Shown here in pieces: positions 55,077 through 64,000 of a stretch of DNA of 64,000 nt. The stretch comes from Protonemura montana (Eukaryota; Arthropoda; Insecta; Plecoptera; Nemouridae). The stretch is from assembly GCA_947568835.1 (NCBI GenBank), contig OX387602.1, positions 22,123,021 through 22,187,020 on the forward strand, in the 5' to 3' direction. Positions within the stretch are counted from its first letter, which is position 1. Every line of letters starts with the position of its first letter. The notes under the pieces were generated by a model. It worked only from the letters and a program-made list of their open reading frames with translations, was not told the DNA's origin and did not search any database. The translations under genes were made by a program, and so were the position numbers.

Positions 55077-56842
55077 TCAGTTGTTAACAATCTTATCGCG
55101 ACAGTTGCACGTTGCCTTGCAGAACTTGTGCCGGTCGTGACCCTCCGCAGTTGAAGTGTTGCACAACCAGTCGTTCCAGGTGGCGTTCAGCTCCCGGCAG
55201 TTGGCCCAGAGGTCTGCTGAGTGGCACGAATTGGTGCAGAGTTTCTCCACGCGGCAGTGGCCCGGGCACTTCGAGCACGGGGTGCCTTTTTTGTACGGTC
55301 TCCCCAGTCGGTCCTCGAAGTTGCCGCTACAGTGAGGAGAGAGGTTGGTGATGTTAGAGGCTGCGTGTCGGACTGGAATCGAGACTTCGGTGCTGGCAAT
55401 AGTACGCTTGAGGTCCGATACCTTATCCAGAGGCTACGACGCAAAGTAACCGGGAATGGGTACTGAATAGGAGAAGGATCTCCTGAAAAAATTTGCAAAG
55501 CACACCCGGAAAGTATTCAGTGCTAGCTTCAAGATTTGGAGATAATCCACAAAATTTAGCTCCCCGATTATCTTTAATGCGCGCTTCACAACGATTGTTT
55601 TGTTTAATCATTTACTATGAGTCACCAGCCAAAAAGCTTCCCCACAACCCTACATATCTCTTCGAAAACAACTCCTGTACTTCCATCGCTAACATTGTGT
55701 GCATGTTCTCCCTTCAGACCCAGACGCAACATTTTGTGCCGCCTGCCTTCGCCCCCAGGTTGATTGTCTACTCACATGGGGCAGTAATTGCAGATGTACG
55801 TGTAATAGGGTTTGCCCTTCGCCCCTCCCTGCTGGCACTTGTTGAAGCCGCAGCCGACTTTGTGCGTGGGGGCCCACACCATCTGCGTGTAGTGGCCTAC
55901 TGCGTGCAGGTCATTTCGGGGTGAGCCGTACGTGAAGTTGTGTCGCTCCAGGAACCAGGTCTTCACCGCGAAGAACCTGTCGGGAGACGCCGTCAGAGTA
56001 GGTTGAGTGCAAGGGGGCGCACAGTGGGCAAGGGGGCGCACAGTGGGCAAGGGTGCTGCCGACTGCATCATGGTATAAATTGATCCATGCTATGCGAAGT
56101 TAAGATTGAGGTGTTTTTACCAATGCCTTATGTCAGGATCACTGGCATGGTAAACGAAATTGCTATCCTGACAGAAGGATAGAAAATTCAATTGAATTAG
56201 TTTGAATTCGTTAGAATTTTCTAAAAGGTCTCGCCGATTCCCTGGACCGATCGACTCGGTGCGGGAGTCATAGATCTAAAGCGGAGGCGAAAACGAGATC
56301 GACAGGAACGAACACAAAACTTAAATTGACGGCTGATGATGATCTGTTGACGGAAAAATTGACGAACACAGGGTTTTCATTAGAGCCTCACAAATTCTAA
56401 ATATATTCGTTGATTTTAGCTGCGCTATGACCAACTAGGACTTTATGTCTGCTTTTTGATAAGTTGCTGATAGACTTACCATGGCACTTTCTGCGTCGAG
56501 ATAAATATGTTCTGGCCGCAAGAGCCGTACTCGTCGTCCCACCGACCGTTGACGTCGTCGTGGTGCAAGAAGAGACACTGGTTGGCCCATTTCTGCGCCG
56601 ACTTAGCCGCGCCCTTGTGCCAGCTCTGTCAACGGAAGACCATGTTACATGCACAGCAAGACAGGACATCTGGGATAAGTAAGTAGCTAAACGGCGTGGA
56701 CTCACCATGCTTAACATGTCAGCGGCAGGCGGCACCACGTGCGTGCGAAAGAAGTTGTGGTACATGACGATCTTCCGCTGGACGCGCCTGGTGAAAGGCA
56801 TCAGCGCCTTACGAGGGATTCGCTCGCCGTAGACCTTGGGTC
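55077..56842 (-). CDS. Secreted CAP-superfamily protein with CRISP-type Cys-rich C terminus (5' partial, 4 exons, 243 residues)
   Basis: Exons (- strand): 56842-56706, 56625-56480, 55976-55776 and 55326-55077 (TGA); phases 1, 0, 2, 2 agree. CAP domain: VMYHNFFRTHVVPPAADML (first active-site-like His), SWHKGAAKSAQKWANQCLF, GSCGQNIFIS, GHYTQMVWAPTHKVGCGF (CAP1 signature) and YTYICNYCP (CAP2). The C terminus has 10 cysteines (CSKCPGHC, LCTNSC, NCREL, WLCN, FCKATCNC), the count and order of the CRISP hinge plus ICR/ShK-like domain, ending DKIVNN. Known: CRISPs are extracellular; the Cys-rich domain of some modulates ion channels, and relatives occur in reproduction, immunity and venoms, so no specific function is claimed. 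The upstream exon encoding the signal peptide was not found with confidence; the first exon here begins after an acceptor at 56843. Confidence 0.93.
56011..56050 (+). repeat. Tandem 19-bp repeat, two copies
   Basis: GGGGGCGCACAGTGGGCAA occurs twice back to back in the CRISP intron between the second and third exons listed here, close to the 55976 acceptor. Confidence 0.9.
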
Positions 56843-58215
56843 CTGCAACACATGCAAGATATGTCGGTTACCAGCGGGATCACGTTCTAGTTTGCAGAAA
56901 ATTCGCTCAATTAACTTTAAACCTCTTTGGTCACAACTAGCCATTGACTGCTAACACGGAACACAAGATGATGATTATTCAAATTACGAATTTGTTGAGT
57001 CGGAAAATAAGTCTGGTGCATTTTGCCAGAGGTAAGCAGAACCTAGCACCGACAATGGTTTATAAAAATAGTAAAAATATCAGTCAAAATAAACCATCAT
57101 AATGGAATGGACGACTCTGCACGTAACGTATATCGTATACCTACTTTTTGAGGGAGCCAAAGTTTGCCCCCATAGTTAGCATTCAGTTTTCTTCGCGCAT
57201 TGAACTCACTTGGGAGCGAGCGCGCTGCACTACCAATGGCCGGACCGTTGCTTTGAATAATTCCAATCAAGTTGTCCGTACTCCAGTAGACTTCCAGTGG
57301 ACTGATTCTCAGCATTTATAAATTGTCGTCGTCCATTAAATGTTTTCGTTAGAGAAAAATCAATCCACAGCCAATTTATTTTTACAGCCGCGGGGTGTTT
57401 TTTGTTACTGCGTCATGCCTCACTGACAACTCTCCCCCACAATAACTTTACCGTGGAAACCATATGAACCAACTAGGAGACTTGATCGCAAGAAATCACG
57501 CGATGTTTCTAAGAAGTTCGAGTCCAGACCTCGCTCAACAATCACGCACTCTGTGACAAATTAATTCCACTTTTTCTCGGCTAACTCGACAAGAATCTTA
57601 ATTCAAAGTCAAGGACTTTGGGGCAGTGTCGGCATCGTATAGCTAAGCTTATTCCGATATCGAGACAGAGGGATTACAGCTCTATATGATTAGATTTAGA
57701 ACCCGCTCCATTACTGGCAAAAGCAACAAAAGAACTGCGCCCGGAATTAATCAACTTACTAGGCGGTGTCCTTGCTCGCAGGCAAAGCGGCCGGAACACA
57801 TCCCCACCAAATGCTAATAGAACCGAAAAGAAGTGTTTACACTGTACATGAGTTAAGTGGTTTACTGGTAGTTTTTTATTATTATTATTATGACCGTCTT
57901 TATAATTTGTTTACGTTCTTTAAGAAATAAACAGAATATTTGTATCATTTATTGCGTTTTGCACGCTATCAACGGGCTAATCAATCGCGTTCATAGAGAG
58001 GTCGGTTGATTGACTTACGGGGTTTAATGGCATTCGAGCCATGACGTGCGTGAGTCTCTATTACAAAGCTGCATTTCTTAATGGAGATTTCCCGTCCATC
58101 TACCTATGTTCTAAACACGTCGATATTCCAAGCGTTTCCATTACCGATGTGTATTTCTAAACTACCTATAAACCTACCTACTACCTTTTCAACTACCAAC
58201 TAAGTATTTCCAGCC
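56843..58215. other. Upstream of the CRISP exons, no gene recognised
   Basis: Should contain an intron of the CRISP gene. No supported exon was seen and no recognisable repeat. Confidence 0.5.
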
Positions 58216-58232
58216 GCCTCCGTGGCGCAATT

Positions 58233-58272
<40 letters not shown>

Positions 58273-58289
58273 GAGTCCACCCGGGGGCG
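58216..58289 (+). tRNA. trnN-GUU: tRNA-Asn (GTT)
   Basis: The fourth copy of the same 74-nt tRNA-Asn, with closed cloverleaf, anticodon GTT and a TTTT terminator at about 58295-58298. A perfect 9-bp hairpin follows at 58328-58349. Confidence 0.97.
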
Positions 58290-58599
58290 ATTCATTTTGA
58301 TAAACATTTTGATTGGCTTTAAAGAAATACCCTCAGTTCTCTGAGGGTAATTCTCTAATTAATTAGCAGATCTGACTACGAATTTTAATTATGGTGTGGG
58401 CTCACGAGGACCGTGTTCTGCATTTTCTATATCCATGCTGCGGTAAATATTACTTAAAAATTGTCCTCGCAATCCATCTATTAGATGAAGTTTTCAGTAC
58501 GGTCATATTTCATCTCAACTTTTCTTGAACTAACAATGGTCGAAGTGCGTTTAATTTTAACAAGATGCTGCGGAGAATAGAGATAAGAATTTTGTTCCC

Positions 58600-58690
58600 T
58601 TTCCCGATGGGTTTAAACCACCAACCTCACGACCAGACCCAAAGACACATACGCTATGAACATTAATGGCGCTACAGAAAGTAATTTTTT
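58600..58690 (-). pseudogene. Degenerate tRNA-Met-like sequence
   Basis: The - strand retains GTAGCGC, AGCG, GTCGTGAG and CGGG in the order and spacing of the tRNA-Met body, with the B box decayed to TGGTTTAAACCCA. It is not foldable as a cloverleaf. Confidence 0.4.
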
Positions 58691-61600
58691 TTCGTAACAT
58701 TAAAGCGCCACCATTAAACTCACCGTGGTAGTGGTGGTGTCGTAATCTCCGAAGAGTTCCTAGTAGGTACCATGGAACAGAAGCTAGCACTACGTCAAAA
58801 AGGGCAAGTTTGGTTTTGCAGGGTCGACTGAGCAACACGATTGTGGCCGTCGTCGATAGTGAAACTACAACAAGCTACAACCTTAGAGCTACAACCCTTG
58901 GAAACTCACGTCGGTCTACCTTCCATGTGGCATGTAAGTGCAGAAGCGCAAGCAGGAGAAGACAGCAGAGAGCGCCTCTAGCAACGTTCGACGAAGACAT
59001 CCTGGTGGCCGCGTCGAGTACTCAAGGAAGCTGGAAAAACGTAAGCATAATCAACCAGCAACCAGGATAGACCACAGCATTAGCAATGACATCCGCATCA
59101 ATCTGTAGTTTTACACAGCCAGTCTTTTGGCTAACGTACATCCAGGTAGAGATATATGTTTATATTATATAGTTCAATGGTTATATTTTGAGTAAAAATG
59201 TATTTTTTATCAATTTGTTCGCAAAAATGATTGTTTGGTGTTTGGTTAGTAAAATTTGCCTGTACGCATAAATGAATGTGAAGGGCATTTCCTGAAAATA
59301 GCAAGAACCTCCAGACATCAAGAATCCCAACGAGAATTCCATCTGCTTCTCAATGCGCTTTATGTAGCTTGAAGTTTCTAAGGCATCGGTGTCCAAGCGG
59401 TGGCTTTTGTCATCATAAGTGATTAATACACAAAGGTGCTAATTTGCATGTCTCCACGCTACTTTCAAACGTCGAGTGTTCCCATGATTAACACCTCTTT
59501 GTGCACCCAGAGCCAAACAAGTCGGACGATGCACTTTCACGCTGCACCTTGTTGCACTTTTACACTCAAGTGCATGCTGAACAAATATTCATTAGCATAT
59601 GGCTATAAATTAGAGCATGCCATTCAATCACTAGACACCTGCAGAGCCCTAACAACATGTCAATTTAAAAGACAAGTACTTATTTTACTTTATTTAATTG
59701 AGACCGTGGATTTTGATGCAGAAAAAGAAACACGATGCGTATCAGCTATTGCAGTTGTAAAAAGTATCGCCTTGCCAAATAGAACCAAATTATTCGCAAT
59801 CTGCACATGTACTATGTCGGTGTAGTGATAAGAATCTGATACTAGAACGTTATTCCAATACTGCTACATCAACAAAAAAAACGCGTCCTGTTTGCAATGA
59901 GTACGAAACCAGCTCGCAAATCACTGCGCGGCCAGCATCACCATTCGCGACATGTCGCTCTATCTCCCGATCGGAACAGCTGGCAACTGTTGCCGCTTTT
60001 GACACCAATTATTTTTCTGCCTGGAATAAATGGTGCGTACATTGTTTTACTACTGAGAACCGCGGAGCCAATTCTAAAGTTCTGATTTAGCGCTCTGTGT
60101 AGATTTGCATCCGCTACTGATGGAGGAATGAAGTGGAGATGTTAGACTATTTCCGCGGTATGCCAGCTCTCCGCTGTGGAGGAACGCAATTTACAGCGGG
60201 CACTGCTCTGCACGGGCCTGAAGGGGCAATCCATCACGGCACAGACAACGAGAGAATAATTACACACTCGCAGTGGTCATTTAAAAGTGAAAAATTATCG
60301 GTAATAATAACCGTTCAGTGGTTAATGAAAGAAGTGAGTGCCAGTACCGGAGTTGTATGAGATTAGATATCATAGAGATTCTGCTTGTACTATTTCATTA
60401 CAGCATTCGATTTCAATCAAAAGCTAAGGATATAATTAAGAAACTTTACACAAAGTGATCCAGATACGATATCTTTTTTGCTTTGAACTCACTTCACTCA
60501 TATGAGCAATCAGTGAATAACTGCGACATTAAAGCGTACCAAGATATAGACCCATGATTGTTTTGAGTGTAACGTGCGGTTACTGCCCATGTTCTGCCGT
60601 GGGTGCTGTGTCCTTACTCTGAAAAGCCGCGTGGAAAGAAAATGGCAAAACAACTGGCCAAGGATGTTCGACTGAATCTGATTTGCACTGTGATTTGTTA
60701 AGAACAAGATTTCACAGCTGTAAATCGTCAATCGAAAACCGGCGGCCATGTGGCAAATTCACTGCGCTTTAGTCTCTCGAGACTGTAAGTGCACGCACCT
60801 CCTTGCAGGCATCCGATGCAAGAGTTTGGGCAAGCCCATGCAGTCAGCGCAGGGTGATCAAGGCTGATGTATGCACGCCGGCAGCAGCAGTCAGATGGCC
60901 TAGCGCTTGATCTATCGGAGAATTAATCCAGGAACTAGTACCGCGAGAATGTGTTCGATCTGCGATCGATAACGCAAAGTCGATAGGCGAAGGTCGATCA
61001 TTCACGGCTTTTCAGCTTGTCGTTCAACTAAGGACATACAATATATACTTTCAAAATCAATCGGCAATCAAAGTCTTGACGTGTAGGTATCCTAACATGT
61101 TTATATTTATATTGAAGGTAGGTATATGTCATGTTTTGAATGTCTGCTTTTTTATGAGTTTGTTTAACGACGCATTGTGCAGCAAGGTTAAGAAAACTGC
61201 TGGTGTCAAGGCAATATATGGCAAGTTCTTTCTTGGGGATGATCAGAATGGCGAGTGGGCTGTATTTTTGCAATTATGGTAATCACTGTATGCACCAACT
61301 CGTAGTGCTGAAGATCACAGTATCTAAATTTAAAATTCTATCTTCGAGTACAGAAATGATCAGCAAAACCATTATTGTGGAGCGTTACCCAAGAAAACGC
61401 ACTTGTCCTCCTACTGAGACACATGCAGACCAGCGTCAACACCGAATCACAACGGGGCATGAACCCTCACCACCCCGAATCGAACCCCACCGAGACAACG
61501 CCCCTGCGGCGACGACAAATCATTGATTACATTATTATCATTGCCTGTGGTACAAGATATGAAATATGGACGATTTGTTTTAAGCCAATCCTGGTCGTAA

Positions 61601-64000
61601 ATTATCGGTGAACGGAGGGAGATAATCACATGGCTTGGTCGTCGAGAGGTTAATAAATAAGCGGCCCACTGCATTTCATTAGCGATTTTGATCACTTGAT
61701 TATAGAGCTCTTGGCTTGATGCTCCGTCGGAAGCCACTACGCTAGGAGCTAGACGAGATTCGCCGAGAACGCGGAACGTCTTCAGGAGGTGCTCGGATTC
61801 AGTACTTTGCTTTCGTGCTTTCTGTTCCTGCTGTTGAGACTCGGACGGAAAATAGGACGGGTTAATTACATGGGTATCGGTAGTTCCAAGCCGTGCGTTG
61901 GGGACTTCTGTAAGTAGATGGTACTATTTCGTCCCTTTCATACGATTTGAAAACGTGCGTAAGATTTCTACCATCGAGCTCGCGCCTTCTTGTCGGTAAG
62001 GAGGCTTTGGGAAAACTGTGAAATTACTAGGAAATTCATGCTAATTCATCATGAGACAGTATTTACTTCCGGTTATCGAACAATCGTCTTGTTAGCATAT
62101 GTTTGCCGATCTTAAAGTACTGTCACTTTTGTTACTAGTACTGGTAGTGTCCGAGCTATCTTTGGATCACACTAACTTTGGCCCAAAAAGACACTTCGAA
62201 TTTCACGGCGTCTGTAGCCTTTCTCACCCGAAACACACAGATCCGATCCCCGAGGAATACACATCCTTTGGTAGACAATTAAAAGAGAGCAAAAAACAAA
62301 GGTCGTTACAGCCATGGTTAAACCATTGTGTGTAGACTTTTTTTTTTCAAAGTAGCTCGGCACATTTAATGTGCCAAGTGCGCAATTCTGGCAAGAGTAA
62401 CGTACTAGGCTCTTCCCACAAGATGGAGAGGCGGAAGAGCGAAACATCAATGTGAAGATGGCAAAAATATTTAGAAAAAACTAAACGTAATTGCTTATAA
62501 AAGTAAGTGCATTGAAAATATAACCTGCAGCTGTTGGGGTTGTTATTGCACTATTACAAGAAGATTGAATTTCTTTCAAAGAATCGAAATCTGATCATAG
62601 ACAAGCCGTCATCATAGGTCAGGAATCGTCTCTGGTAACGTTGCAAGCCCGTCTATGATGGACAGCACAAACGCTGAGTTTCCAGAAGTCTGTCGAGGAG
62701 TAAAGTGACCAAAAACCGATCGAACATACCGCCGCTCGCGTAAAAATGTGTAAAAACCAGTTTTAAACGCACGAGCCGCGATTTCGTGTGAACAATTCGA
62801 TTCGTTTGGCGCTGTTCAATGGACGTGGGTTCGAAGTCTGGCTAGCTCGGTATATAGAGGTACGCCATAAGTGCATCTCCAACATGCATTTTACTGTGCA
62901 TTTGCATCGCACACCTGGCGCGTCACGGGCGAGTGCATTATGACTGCAGTGATGGTGAATTGTTATACGATCCTTTAGTACCCTGTTTGCAGTTCTTGTA
63001 ATGCGAGCCAGCTTTGTCAATCATCACCGCGGCAATGTTACGATATGAAATTTGGCCACGGGCAGCGTTGCAAATGACTGTACGAGCAGTCAAATTACAT
63101 GATGTACTAACACCCAGTCATACACTGCACATACAGAAAATTACTTGGAGGCTGCATTTTAAGCATGATCCTCTATTATAGTTATTGCCTCCCGTCACGG
63201 TATGAATATACGGGTGGTAAGTTTCAGTACATCAATAGAGATGAAGCGAGAGAGAGACTGTTCATTACTATTTTGGTAGCCAGACCTCTCGTTCCAACAA
63301 TTAGTAGTTGTTCTTCTATATTATGATCGTGCAGCTATCAAATGGGATGGATTGTTACGGGAATAATACAGAAAACACCATGCACGTTTCAAAGCTTTAC
63401 ATCAGCTGCAAGCATTATCGACCGATGAAGAAGGGAGAATTGGTGTGAAATAGTCATAAAACGCAGTATCTTTCTCCGCAGTTACAAATCACAATCGATC
63501 CACGAATCACGATAATGCAAGGCAAAGCACGTCTGCCTCTCCCAACGTCTTTTGAACTTGAAAGATGATCATGCAATAAGAAATTGAAATCTTGATAAAG
63601 CTCAGCTGGAACTTCTGAGGGCGTGAGAGTCGAAGTCATTCCGACAGGCACGCTGCGGGCACGGGTTCGTCTCCCGCGACCCGGGATTCGTCAAGTCTCC
63701 GGCTCTGAACTCGTTCGACTCCCGGGGCCGGCATCAATCGCAACTACAGACAATGCTGTCGCCGTGACGTCATTGAGCAATTGATGCATAAGGCTCCAGG
63801 GCGTGCGTTTTCCAGTCGATTTGACGATCGATCGCGACTGATGCAAATTTCAGCTCGTTCCGATTTGCTGGTGCGACTGGTAGAGCTGGGTTTAGCTGGC
63901 CTCCGACCTTTAGATGGGCGGAACAACAAACACGATGCTGTTTTGCCATGTGCCAAATGAGAAATGCCGAGTAAATTACGTTTTCGACCGACGCGCGACT
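58691..64000. other. Intergenic/unknown region, no supported gene except a weak secreted ORF
   Basis: AT-rich with local CpG-rich stretches. A 14-nt match to the tail of the 5S-derived SINE (TGTTTAACGACGCA) lies at about 61161-61174. A short frame with a signal-peptide-like start is at 62099-62335. A few B-box-like motifs (about 61487, 62828, 63661) lack partner A boxes. Nothing else is supportable. Confidence 0.5.
62099..62335 (+). CDS. Possible small secreted peptide (78 residues)
   Basis: An intronless frame beginning MFADLKVLSLLLLVLVVSEL, a good signal-peptide pattern (Lys, then a hydrophobic run with a small-residue cleavage region), then a polar, His-rich body with two Cys. The start context is poor (CAT before ATG), and no family or promoter is recognised. 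Chance is quite possible in a 78-codon frame. Confidence 0.22.
   Translation: MFADLKVLSLLLLVLVVSELSLDHTNFGPKRHFEFHGVCSLSHPKHTDPIPEEYTSFGRQLKESKKQRSLQPWLNHCV

Noticed and set aside
60790-60930. Possible upstream CRISP exon on the - strand (Cys-rich frame ending at a GTGCGT donor in phase 1)
   Set aside because: The phase fits the 56842 acceptor, but there is no signal peptide, no clear acceptor, and the residues do not match CAP N termini well.
63630-63740. tRNA-like stretch with two B-box-like motifs
   Set aside because: No A box at the right distance and no foldable cloverleaf.
1-64000. CRISPR arrays, bacterial operons, ribosome binding sites
   Set aside because: The window is spliced eukaryotic DNA. 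No spaced direct-repeat array was seen.

Overview
This is a stretch of animal nuclear genome, most likely from an invertebrate bilaterian. Coding sequence is broken into short exons by GT-AG introns, the genes are metazoan signalling and trafficking genes, and eukaryotic tRNA genes and transposon relics are interspersed. A 5S-rRNA-derived repeat has an arthropod/mollusc-like 5S core, so a protostome is plausible, but the species cannot be fixed from sequence alone. I rebuilt the gene models by hand from translated exons, splice sites and phase bookkeeping; all four come out in frame.

Layout. (1) 72-9629, + strand: the last 14 exons (729 residues) of a MROH1-like HEAT-repeat gene; its 5' part lies outside the window. 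(2) 11204-17238, + strand: a complete 9-exon STAM gene (519 residues; VHS-UIM-SH3-GAT), head-to-tail with MROH1. (3) 17239-22195: a STAM/PHLPP convergent intergenic region holding at least six decayed tRNA-like sequences and two perfect CRE palindromes. (4) 22196-52410, - strand: a complete 20-exon PHLPP gene (1,485 residues; RA-like, PH, LRR, PP2C-type phosphatase, C-terminal PDZ ligand), including a 61-nt micro-exon. Its introns carry intact tRNA genes (2 Met, 3 Asn, 2 Pro), two degenerate ones, a 5S-derived SINE and a LINE 3' end. (5) 52411-55076: the PHLPP upstream region, with a CpG-rich block. (6) 55077-56842, - strand: the last four exons of a secreted CAP/CRISP-type protein. (7) 56843-64000: no convincing protein gene, but one more tRNA-Asn and scattered repeats.

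The protein genes are not an operon-like system. STAM sorts ubiquitinated receptors at endosomes, PHLPP dephosphorylates AKT/PKC-type kinases in mammals, MROH1 is a HEAT-repeat protein linked to lysosomes, and the CRISP is secreted. The most distinctive content is non-coding: a hAT transposon with matching 8-bp target duplications in a MROH1 intron, a three-copy tandem array of tRNA-Met modules (one copy with a changed anticodon), a tandemly duplicated tRNA-like cluster, inverted-repeat elements, and two candidate alternative first exons inside PHLPP.
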